64,000 nucleotides of DNA from a virus, in IMG/VR virus record IMGVR_UViG_3300037088_000797, positions 64,001 to 128,000 of that record. One strand, given 5' to 3'. Under the pieces are notes generated by a model, which saw only the letters and a list, made by a program, of their open reading frames with translations, made no database searches and was not told the DNA's origin. The translations under genes were made by a program, and so were the position numbers. Of this stretch, positions 42,846 through 51,700 are shown piece by piece; positions within the stretch are counted from its first letter, which is position 1; each line of letters opens with the position of its first letter.

Positions 42846-42877
42846 CAAATATATATAATAAATAATTCAATTGCAAC
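42846..42877 (-). promoter_or_regulatory. Host-type promoter candidate for helicase and polymerase
   Basis: On the minus strand GTTG (42874-42877) is followed after 20 nt by TATATTTG (42846-42853), matching TTG-N19-21-TAnnTTTG. The helicase ATG is 18 nt downstream. It is the divergent partner of the late-type motif for the plus-strand gene. Confidence 0.5.
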
Positions 42878-42897
42878 GATTATTAAAACATATCCCT

Positions 42898-42906
42898 GTA
42901 TTTATA
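42898..42906 (+). promoter_or_regulatory. Late-type promoter motif in plus orientation
   Basis: GTATTTATA on the plus strand, 16 nt upstream of the only plus-strand gene. It shows that the motif has a direction and that the functional form is GTATTTATA, not its complement. Confidence 0.75.
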
Positions 42907-42922
42907 ATAAATTGTATCTGCT

Positions 42923-43666
42923 ATGAATAAATGGAATTTTGAAACATGCAAAAAAGAAGCATTAAAATATATAACGAAAATTGATTTTAAAAATCAATCA
43001 AGTTCAGCATATCAAACAGCAAGAAGAAAAAATTTTTTAAATGAAATATGTACACATATGATACCTTTGGGTAATCAACATAAAAAATTAATATATTCAT
43101 ATGAATTTTCAGATAATTATGTATATGTTGGTTTAACATATAATATTATAAAAAGAAATTGGGAACATATAACCGATATTAAAAGTCCTGTTTATAAACA
43201 CATTTTAAAAACTAACATAATACCAACGCATAAAATATTAGTTAATGAATTTGTTGATATTGATGAAGCAAAAATATTAGAAAATTATTGGTATAATAAT
43301 TATAAAACAAATGGATGGAAACTTTTAAATAAAGCAAAAACTGGTGCTTTAGGTGGAAATAAGATATATTGGACTTTTGAAAAATGTAAAGAAGAAGCAT
43401 TAAAATACAATACGAAATATAAATTTGAAAAAACCTCTGGTTCTGCATATAATTCGGCACTAAAAAATAATTGGCTTGATATAATTACAACACACATGAT
43501 TAAAACTCAAAAACCTACTGGTTATTGGAGTATTGAAAAATGTCAAACCGAAGCACTTAAGTATAATACAAGATATGAATTTCAAAAAAAATCACTTAGT
43601 GCTTATTCTGCTGCATTTAAAAAGAATTGGCTTGATACAATATGTTCACATATGTTAATTGGTTAG
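42923..43666 (+). CDS. GIY-YIG homing endonuclease, plus strand
   Basis: 247 residues, paralogue of 1670-2389. GIY-YIG core IYSYEFSDNYVYVGLTYN near residues 55-75; W/HM repeats before and after (WNFETCKKEALKY ... NEICTHM; WTFEKCKEEALKY ... DIITTHM; WSIEKCQTEALKY ... DTICSHM). It is the only gene on the plus strand. Its 3' end overlaps that of the convergent 43663-44082 gene by 4 nt with no terminator between. Its own late-type motif and isolated orientation mark it as a mobile insertion. Confidence 0.83.
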   Translation: MNKWNFETCKKEALKYITKIDFKNQSSSAYQTARRKNFLNEICTHMIPLGNQHKKLIYSYEFSDNYVYVGLTYNIIKRNWEHITDIKSPVYKHILKTNIIPTHKILVNEFVDIDEAKILENYWYNNYKTNGWKLLNKAKTGALGGNKIYWTFEKCKEEALKYNTKYKFEKTSGSAYNSALKNNWLDIITTHMIKTQKPTGYWSIEKCQTEALKYNTRYEFQKKSLSAYSAAFKKNWLDTICSHMLIG

Positions 43667-44082
43667 ACGACAGTGGTTTTAGTAATTGAATCACTTATTA
43701 ATACATTGATATAACCATTTACAGGTAATTTAATTTTTCCGCAACCAATTTGCTCACCTAAAAAATCGATGACAAATTCTGCATTGTATCTACCTGCTTT
43801 CTTTGTGTCTCTTAAACTAAATCTATAACTAAAGGTATATTTTTCATCTGCTGGAAAAGCAGGTCTGTCATTTCTAATAACAAGATTTGCAGGTACGTTT
43901 GCAATACGATATAAACCAGTTTGAGCATCAATCATTGAAAATGTAACAGCAACGTTTTCAAGCATATCCTCTGTAATATTATACATTTCCATTACTTGTT
44001 GAACAAGTGGATATTCTAATTCAGGAAGAGTGCTATCTTTCTTAATAAAAAAATTGTTAATGTCGAATGTACTATAATTCAT
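43663..44082 (-). CDS. Small virion-type beta protein
   Basis: 139 residues, beta-rich, with Ig/sandwich-like strands (NVAVTFSMIDAQTGLYRIAN, then YTFSYRFSLRDT and YNAEFVIDFLG). Size and position beside the fibre genes suggest a baseplate or fibre-network protein. No family was recognised. Confidence 0.58.
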   Translation of the reverse strand: MNYSTFDINNFFIKKDSTLPELEYPLVQQVMEMYNITEDMLENVAVTFSMIDAQTGLYRIANVPANLVIRNDRPAFPADEKYTFSYRFSLRDTKKAGRYNAEFVIDFLGEQIGCGKIKLPVNGYINVLISDSITKTTVV

Positions 44083-44084
44083 AA

Positions 44085-44531
44085 TTATGTTGTTTGTTCT
44101 TCTTTACTATTAGCTTTAACTTCATCTACAATTTGTTTTTGATCTGATCTGAATTCATCTGTATGATATTCTCTCATTAATTCATCTCGATCTCCACCAA
44201 TTCCACCAATTCTTCTCTTAACGGTTGCTGCAATTCCATCACCAAGAAGACCCAATGTAACCGCATCAAAATTACCGAACGGATGACCATTTATTTCAAT
44301 ATAAAATCTAAAAAGTATATATGTACATAAAATTGTTGCTAAATATCTGCGCCAGTTATCAAAAAACCAGAATTTCCAACTCCATTTAATTGGTGTGTGT
44401 GAGCTTTGAACATCCCTACCACTTACTTCGGTTAAAAAATAAATAATATATCCAATAACAAAGAACCACAAATATCCCAATAATTGAACTGTACTATATT
44501 CTCCAAAAACTGTTTTAAGAAATTCATTCAT
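44085..44531 (-). CDS. Small membrane protein, holin-like
   Basis: 148 residues from the ATG at 44531; a longer frame to 44603 overlaps the next gene and is rejected. Two membrane segments (QLLGYLWFFVIGYIIYFL and YLATILCTYILFRFYIEI), possibly a third weak one, then an acidic, charged cytoplasmic tail. Size, topology and position at the end of the fibre array fit a holin, though a virion membrane protein is possible. A variant motif (GTGTTTATA) lies 21 nt upstream. Confidence 0.55.
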   Translation of the reverse strand: MNEFLKTVFGEYSTVQLLGYLWFFVIGYIIYFLTEVSGRDVQSSHTPIKWSWKFWFFDNWRRYLATILCTYILFRFYIEINGHPFGNFDAVTLGLLGDGIAATVKRRIGGIGGDRDELMREYHTDEFRSDQKQIVDEVKANSKEEQTT

Positions 44532-44552
44532 ACGCTCATAATTAATATTTAC

Positions 44553-44561
44553 TATAAACAC
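44553..44561 (-). promoter_or_regulatory. Late-type motif variant (GTGTTTATA)
   Basis: One mismatch, 21 nt upstream of the start at 44531. Confidence 0.45.
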
Positions 44562-44572
44562 ATAGTTATTTT

Positions 44573-46018
44573 TTAAGTTATTGATTTTAATATACCACAA
44601 CAAAAATTAAGTATTGAAAATGTTGATGGAAGTGCTGTCAATACTGATATACTGCAAGTTGCACCACTTGTTGGAAATTTAGCTTGATATGTATCTGCTA
44701 AACAAGCTGCACCTTCAATAAATTTAGGCGCAGTTGCTTGTGTTGTGAAACTTGGTGAAACTAATGGTGCTGCTGCTGATGTTAAGCCTGAAACATAGCC
44801 TAAATATGCGGGTTTATTTTGAATACTTGCCCATTGTGGACTCATATTTACTAACAATGGTGGTTGTATAAAGCCAAACACATCTGTACCAGCATAATGA
44901 AGTGTAGCAGTTTTTGCGCCACCTGTTGTTTGAGCAAGAATACGAAGTACAAGTCTATCAGTAGCATTCATTGTAGTACCACTATAAATTTGAGAAATTT
45001 GATATTCTTGTAATGTTGTAACGCCAATATCTGGTGTCGAAGTTCTAAATAAGAATGTTAATGTACCACCTGTTGAATATTTATAAGTATCCCAATGTAA
45101 AAAATTAAGACCAGTAACACTTGACCATTGAGCATGACTATGAAATGTCCATAATCCTGAAGGTATTGAAGTAACTGAAGGAATATCAGAATCCGTAATA
45201 AATTCATCAATCAATACGGTATTATTATTAAGTCCTGTTGTACTCTCGGTATAACCAGATGTTGTTAATTGACTGGTTGTCATTCTTTCATAAGTACCAA
45301 CATTTGCTGGAAGATGTTCAATATAAAAAATTGTAGCTGTTTGTATTTGGCTTAATTGATTGATTTCTGTTTGTAAATATGATAAATCAGTGGGTAAATT
45401 TGTTACTTGATTTTCAGTAATGGTTATACCAGATTGTTTATAGTGAATTGTAGTATCACCAGTATGATTATTATATGTTGTTCTATTTGCAAATTGATTA
45501 GGAGCAGTAGTGCCAGTATATGTATTAATACCTGCTTTTTGTTGATAACATGAAGCTGATGAACTACCAAGACATAATGCATTTCCAGCAGTGGTTGAAC
45601 ATAATGCGGTACTACCTGTGTTAAGATAATATGTTGATAAACGATTATTTAATTTTGTTGAATCATTTGCACAAGCATTAATGCCTAAATACAAATTCGG
45701 TGCTGTTATTCCAGTATAATTATTAAAAATAGAAATATTTAACTTAGTATCAGCATAACCTTTATCAATAAGTGAACGATTACTAAAACTCGCACTATAA
45801 TCACCCCCATATTCAATACCTGCAGTATTTCCAACGCCTCTTGTTATTGTTGTTGTGCAAATTAATGTACCACCAAGTTTAACACGATGTGGACTAATAC
45901 AAGTCAAACCGTTATTGGCTGATGTGATACCTGTAAAGGTAGTCATACCACTATTAGTAAAATCTCCATCAAATAAATATTGTTTTCCTGAGAATAAATC
46001 TGTTGCAAATGTTGCCAT
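44573..46018 (-). CDS. Tail-fibre protein with ADYS/SLIDKGY linker module
   Basis: 481 residues from the ATG at 46018. The late-type motif lies 16 nt upstream, and the alternative ATG at 46030 would leave only 4 nt. It shares the module GIEYGGDYSASFSNRSLIDK with other fibre genes in this array. The C-terminal half holds a probable receptor-binding beta domain. The paralogous N-terminal region suggests a role as one of several interchangeable fibres. Confidence 0.68.
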   Translation of the reverse strand: MATFATDLFSGKQYLFDGDFTNSGMTTFTGITSANNGLTCISPHRVKLGGTLICTTTITRGVGNTAGIEYGGDYSASFSNRSLIDKGYADTKLNISIFNNYTGITAPNLYLGINACANDSTKLNNRLSTYYLNTGSTALCSTTAGNALCLGSSSASCYQQKAGINTYTGTTAPNQFANRTTYNNHTGDTTIHYKQSGITITENQVTNLPTDLSYLQTEINQLSQIQTATIFYIEHLPANVGTYERMTTSQLTTSGYTESTTGLNNNTVLIDEFITDSDIPSVTSIPSGLWTFHSHAQWSSVTGLNFLHWDTYKYSTGGTLTFLFRTSTPDIGVTTLQEYQISQIYSGTTMNATDRLVLRILAQTTGGAKTATLHYAGTDVFGFIQPPLLVNMSPQWASIQNKPAYLGYVSGLTSAAAPLVSPSFTTQATAPKFIEGAACLADTYQAKFPTSGATCSISVLTALPSTFSILNFCCGILKSIT

Positions 46019-46034
46019 ACATATAAACATTTAA

Positions 46035-46043
46035 GATAAATAC
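46035..46043 (-). promoter_or_regulatory. Late-type motif variant (GTATTTATC)
   Basis: One mismatch, 16 nt upstream of the start at 46018, which supports that start. Confidence 0.6.
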
Positions 46044-46079
46044 TAAGAATAAAACAATTTGATGTTGATTATAAAATAA

Positions 46080-46100
46080 AAAGGGAAATAATTTCCCTTT
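46080..46100 (-). terminator. Rho-independent terminator after 46128-46373
   Basis: Stem AAAGGGAAA (46080-46088) / TTTCCCTTT (46092-46100), T-rich tail on the minus strand. Confidence 0.75.
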
Positions 46101-46127
46101 CATTAATGTTTTATATTTTAAATCAAT

Positions 46128-46373
46128 TTATTGATAAGTATATCCACTTCTACAACTCCAAGCAAATTTAAATGACTGATTGCCATCTGGGAATAATGAA
46201 TACCATACCGTACCATTTTGACATATAAATTTTATTTGCCAATTGTTAGCATCTTCATTATTTCCGTTTAGTGACACACCAACATAAATTTCAGATGGCG
46301 ACACATTATCCGTTAATGTATATGGTGTAAAGTTAAAACTTTGAACATTCATATCTGTTTTAAAATCTGACAT
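46128..46373 (-). CDS. Small virion-type protein in the fibre array
   Basis: 81 residues with aromatic and polar beta strands (EIYVGVSLNGN, IKFICQNGTVWYSLFPDGNQ) and two Cys. Own late-type motif 15 nt upstream and own terminator: a single-gene unit. Possibly a fibre tip or cap protein. Not recognised. Confidence 0.55.
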   Translation of the reverse strand: MSDFKTDMNVQSFNFTPYTLTDNVSPSEIYVGVSLNGNNEDANNWQIKFICQNGTVWYSLFPDGNQSFKFAWSCRSGYTYQ

Positions 46374-46388
46374 ATTTATTTGTTTTAT

Positions 46389-46397
46389 TATAAATAC
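46389..46397 (-). promoter_or_regulatory. Late-type promoter motif GTATTTATA
   Basis: Perfect copy, 15 nt upstream of the start at 46373. Confidence 0.68.
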
Positions 46398-46440
46398 TTA
46401 TTAAAACAACTTTATTTGTTGATTTATATTTAAAATTATT

Positions 46441-48645
46441 TTATGGCGCAATTATTGTATCACCACCCCAAATACCACCATTTCTACATTGAACAACCAA
46501 TGTTGCTCCGCTTGTTACAAATCTCCAACTACCATCTGTATTTTTATTACCTAAATATAAATAATTACATGTACCATTTACAATTTCAGTAGTACCACTT
46601 ATTACTACTCTTTTTGTATCAAATTCACCATAAATTAATGAACAATCACTGCAGTTTGCTATATGTAACTTATTTGAACCTTTTTCAAAATATCCTGCTT
46701 GTCGTCCAATTGCAACATTTGTGTTACCAGTAGTACCAGTATAAAGTGCTTGATGACCTATTGCTGTATTATTACAACCAATTATATTGTTATATAATGT
46801 AGCACAACCAATTGCCATATTAGTATTACCACTTATATTATTATACATTGAAGACGGACCGATTGAAGTGTTTTGAGAACCAATAGTATTACAATATAAT
46901 GCAGAAGTACCATATGCAAGATTATAACAACCAGTTGTATTACGATTAAGTGATACAGGACCGACTCCGATGTTATCACCACCAGTTGTGTTATTTCTAA
47001 GTACACCATTACCAACTGCGGTGTTTTCAGGACCACAACTATTATTACCAAGTGCACCATTTCCAATTGCAATATTATTATCTCCACAAATATTACAATA
47101 AAGTGCTTCACAACCCATTACAATATTACTAATACCAATTGTATTATTATACATTGCAAAAAATCCAATTGCAATATTATCATTACCAGTAGTATTATTT
47201 GCAAGTGTTGCATATCCATTGGCTATATTGTGACAACCTGTTGTATTTACACCAAGTGAAAATGCACCAACACCCACATTATTACAACCTATTGTATTTC
47301 CAGCAAGTGTTTGACTTCCAATTGCAAGATTATAATTACCGCTTTTATTTGTATATAATGCACATTCACCTAAAGCAATGTTTTGAGTGCCACCCGTATT
47401 CCAATAAAGTGCTTGATAACCATTTGCAACGTTATTACTACCACACATATCATGATAAAGTGCCTGATAACCAATTGCAACGTTATTACTACCGCCAGAA
47501 TTACTGTAAAGGGTAGCGTAACCAATTCCAACGTTATTATTAGCTCCTGCATTACTATAAAGAGCACAAGCACCATTTGCAATATTACCACATCCACTTG
47601 TATTAAATGCAAGTGCTTGAAAACCATTTGCAATATTATCACAACCAGTTAAATTATTTTGAAGCGCAGAACTTCCATATGCTACGTTACCGCAACCACT
47701 TGTATTACCATTAAGAGCATATGTACCAAATGCAATATTTTCGCAACCAGTTAAATTACTTTGAAGTGTAGCAGTACCAAAACCAATGTTTGTACTTCCA
47801 CTTGTGTTATTTTGAAGTGCATTATATCCAAAAGCTATATTATAACTACCAACTAAATTATTTTGAAGTACATTATATCCAAAAGCTATATTATAACTAC
47901 CACATATATTACTTGATAATACTCGATTACCACTTGCTATATTATGATTACCATTTCTATTTGAAAAAAGTGCACATAATCCATTAGCAATATTGCCAGT
48001 ACCACCAGTATTATTATAAAGTGCACAATTACCATGTGCAATATTATCACTACCAATTGAACCATTTAAAAGTGCTGATTTACCTATAGCAATATTACAA
48101 CTACTTCCAGAACTATTACCAAGTGCATTAGTACCCATTGCAATATTATCAGAACCTATAATGTTTTGATTAAGTGCCAAGAAACCAATTCCAATATTAT
48201 CACAACCAGTTAAATTATTTTGAAGTGCATGGTCGCCAATTCCGATATTAAAACATCCTGTATTATTATTATACATTGTTTGAAAACCGATTGCAATATT
48301 ATCACAACCTGAAGATGACATATTTCTACCAGCACTAACGCCATATAAAGTATTACGTATAAATGTATATCCGCTTGCAACTGTGTCACAACCTGCAACA
48401 GTATTACCACATACTAAATTTGACCAACCAATACCACCACCGCTTGGATTTTCCCATGTACTATTACCTAAAGAATCTGATGTTAAAATTTTTCCCGCAC
48501 CAGCATTTGATAATATTGATAATGTTGCACCACTTCTTATTTCAAAGTCGCCATAAATGCGTGTGCTACCAGATAAATTAAGCGTTTCACCAGAAAACTG
48601 TTCAAATTTATTACTATTTAGATTGGGTTTTGTATCAACTGCCAT
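46441..48645 (-). CDS. Tail-fibre protein with ~31 seventeen-residue repeats
   Basis: 734 residues. Residues ~113-650 are tandem 17-residue repeats of the form NTTGCNNIAIGYQALYN, a parallel beta-coil unit typical of bacterial adhesins and phage fibres. The C-terminal cap (NKLHIANCSDCSLIYGEFD) is shared with the 1364-residue fibre. Many repeats carry Cys, unusual for phage fibres. A late-type motif lies 30 nt upstream of the start. Confidence 0.78.
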   Translation of the reverse strand: MAVDTKPNLNSNKFEQFSGETLNLSGSTRIYGDFEIRSGATLSILSNAGAGKILTSDSLGNSTWENPSGGGIGWSNLVCGNTVAGCDTVASGYTFIRNTLYGVSAGRNMSSSGCDNIAIGFQTMYNNNTGCFNIGIGDHALQNNLTGCDNIGIGFLALNQNIIGSDNIAMGTNALGNSSGSSCNIAIGKSALLNGSIGSDNIAHGNCALYNNTGGTGNIANGLCALFSNRNGNHNIASGNRVLSSNICGSYNIAFGYNVLQNNLVGSYNIAFGYNALQNNTSGSTNIGFGTATLQSNLTGCENIAFGTYALNGNTSGCGNVAYGSSALQNNLTGCDNIANGFQALAFNTSGCGNIANGACALYSNAGANNNVGIGYATLYSNSGGSNNVAIGYQALYHDMCGSNNVANGYQALYWNTGGTQNIALGECALYTNKSGNYNLAIGSQTLAGNTIGCNNVGVGAFSLGVNTTGCHNIANGYATLANNTTGNDNIAIGFFAMYNNTIGISNIVMGCEALYCNICGDNNIAIGNGALGNNSCGPENTAVGNGVLRNNTTGGDNIGVGPVSLNRNTTGCYNLAYGTSALYCNTIGSQNTSIGPSSMYNNISGNTNMAIGCATLYNNIIGCNNTAIGHQALYTGTTGNTNVAIGRQAGYFEKGSNKLHIANCSDCSLIYGEFDTKRVVISGTTEIVNGTCNYLYLGNKNTDGSWRFVTSGATLVVQCRNGGIWGGDTIIAP
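46696..48309 (-). repeat. Array of ~51-nt coding repeats (17-residue units)
   Basis: About 31-32 tandem units, consensus NTTGxxNIAxGxxALxx, in frame. Units are diverged rather than identical, so the array is old or under diversifying selection. Confidence 0.75.
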
Positions 48646-48675
48646 TTGTTTTTAATTTTAATTTTTGTTATTAAT

Positions 48676-48684
48676 TATAAATAC
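48676..48684 (-). promoter_or_regulatory. Late-type promoter motif GTATTTATA
   Basis: Perfect AGTATTTATA copy, 30 nt upstream of the start at 48645. Confidence 0.6.
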
Positions 48685-48714
48685 TCAAATTAATATCAAT
48701 ACTTTTCATTTTTA

Positions 48715-51700
48715 TTAATATAATACATTTACTGTACCACCAGCATCCTTATACACTAACTTACCAACATTTGTTGAAAAGTATATGCTATTGTTTGGCA
48801 TTCCTACATCTGCACAACTTGCTGGTTTTATAGCACAGCTTGCTTCAATACAACCACAAATTTTTACATAATTATTATCAAATTCGCCATAAATCAACGA
48901 ACATGCTGCTTTATTAGCAATATGCAATCTGCTTGAATTTGTTTCGCCACTACCTGCAGTATATCCTATTGTAACATTACAACTACCAGCAATATTATTA
49001 TATAGTGTTTGATATCCAAGTGCTGTATTATGAATACCAGTAGTATTTTTTGTCATGCTTTGATAACCTATTGCAATATTCCAAGAACCGCTTGTATTAC
49101 AAATAAGTGAACCTTGTCCCACAGCAATATTGTTACCACCAGTAATTGGAGCATTCGGTCCTTGCATTGTAGCATAACCAATTGCAATATTATAATTACC
49201 AGTAGTATTACACATAAGTGCATTTATACCAATTGCTAAATTAGCAGTACCACTGGTATTATAGCCAAGTGCAACACTACCCATTGCAATGTTATTACCA
49301 CCCGTTGTGCTATTCATAAGTGCTTGAATACCAATACCAATATTAGCAGTACCAGTGGTATTTTTATTCATTGCATAATAACCATTTGCAATATTATATG
49401 AACCTATTGTATTATCATTAAGTGCATTCTGACCCAATGCAACGTTATCATTACCAGTACTATTATTTTTAAGTGCTTGATAACCAACGGCTACGTTATA
49501 ACAACCAGTTTTTGCACCAGCAACTACACTTCCATACATTGCTTGATAACCAAGTACCGCATTACCAGTACCACCACTATTATAATATAATGCACCATAT
49601 CCTACTCCAGTGTTGTAGCATGCAGCACAGTTATTTGAAAGTGAACTACTACCGACAGCAGTATTAAAACATCCAGTAGTTGTAAATACAAGTGAACTTC
49701 CGCCAATGCCAACATTATGACAACCAACAGTATTGTTTTGAAATGCACCATTACCAAGTCCAATATTATCACCACCAGTTGTATTAGAATATAAAGCAAA
49801 GAATCCAAGAGCTATGTTATCAGTACCTGTAGTATTAGCTTGCATTGCACCATATCCAATTGCAATGTCTTGTTGACCAGTTGTATTGGCTTTCATTGCA
49901 TTGTTGCCAAGTGCAACATTGTAAATACCTGTTGTATTTAAACAAAGTGCACCATTGCCAATAGCAAGATTACCAGCACCAGTTGTATTTGTTGTAAGTG
50001 CATTCAATCCAAGTGCCACGTTATCATAACCATTTGTGTTTGATGCAAGTGCACGCTTACCAAGTGCAATATTATTAACACCTGTTGTATTTGATGCAAG
50101 TGTAGAATCTCCTTGGGCAATATTATCACAACCTGTTAAATTATTAAATAATGCATAATAACCAATTGCAATGTTGCAATTACCAGTTGTATTACTCTTA
50201 AGTGCACTGTAACCAAATGCAATATTCCAGCAACCACTTGTATTGCCATAAAGTGCAGCATAACCAAGACCTATGTTATGACAACCACTTGTATTAGTTT
50301 GAAGTGCAGTACTTCCAAGACCAATGTTATTAGTACCAGTTAAATTACTTGAAAGTGCAGAAGTACCCAACGAAATATTATCTGTACCAGTTGTATTGTT
50401 TCTGAGTGAAGTAAAACCAAGTGCAATATTATAACTACCAGTTGTATTTCCCATAAGCGCAGATACTCCAAGAGCAACGTTTTGAGAACCAGTTGTATTA
50501 GTATAAAGTGTCTGACAACCAATTCCAATATTGCAACCACCACTTGTATTTACACGAAGTGAATTTAAACCCATAGCAATATTGTCACTACCACTTATAT
50601 TACTATAAAGTGCATGGCAACCTTGTGCAATATTATCACAACCAGTTGTATTAAATTGAAGTGCGCATGCACCTTGTGCAATATTATTGCAGCCACTTGT
50701 GTTTTGATAAAGTGCTAAATATCCACTTGCGAAATTATAATTACCACTTATGTTTTGACGTAAAGAGTTATAACCAAGTCCGATATTATCATGACCAATT
50801 GTATTTGTTGTTAATGATGTATTTCCAATTGCAACGTTATTATAACCAATTGTGTTATTACTAAGTGCTGAACCACCAATTGCAATATTAGTACCACCTG
50901 TTGTATTAGCATAAAGTGCACCAGTACCAAGTGCAATATTACCACTACCAATTGTATTACTGCAAAGTGCCTGATAACCCATAGATAAATTATTTTTACC
51001 ATCGGTATTTTTTACAAGTGCCTGATAACCAATTGCCGTATTATAACAACCACCAACAGTTTTACAAAGAGCCTCAAAACCAATACCGACATTACCAAGA
51101 CCATTAATAGTAATACTTTTACCTGCACAAACACCTATAAATGTATTACATAAACTTGTAGTACCACTTGCAATTGTTCCACACCCAATTACTGTTGAAC
51201 CATTAGTTAAATTAGACCAACCCATACCACAAATTGTAATGTCATTTGCAGTACAAGAAATACCAATACCACCACCAGCCAATAATGATTTAAATCTTAA
51301 ACCATAATTAGTAGTTGTTGCATATACAGCATAACCACTACCTAAACTCGTTGCGCCAGTAATTGTCCCGCCACCACCAGTACCACCACTTATAACACCA
51401 GTACTTAATCTACCATTTGAATCGATATATATTCCACATGTTTCTACAGTTTTTACAGGTAATCCACACACATAAACTCTGCCATTTGTAAGTGTGCCAG
51501 TACCTGAACGCAATGTTAGATTACCACCAATAGAAGTTAAACCATTTGCATCACCGCCTCTAAGATATAATGAACATGCATTTGCACTTGGAACAGAAGT
51601 ATCATTACCAATAATACAAAAATTATTAGGAGTTATTTTAGAAAGACAATCACCAAAAACACCTAAATAATTACTTGATGCTCCAATGTATGTACCACCA

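Noticed and set aside
44532-44603. N-terminal extension of the membrane protein
   Set aside because: It overlaps the next fibre gene's end and the variant promoter motif; the ATG at 44531 fits better.
47199-48581. Plus-strand open frames across the repeat arrays
   Set aside because: They are antisense shadows of low-stop repeat DNA with no promoter or homology.
46696-51102. CRISPR-like regular repeats
   Set aside because: Period is 51 nt, in frame, and encodes a 17-residue fibre repeat; no spacers and no cas genes.
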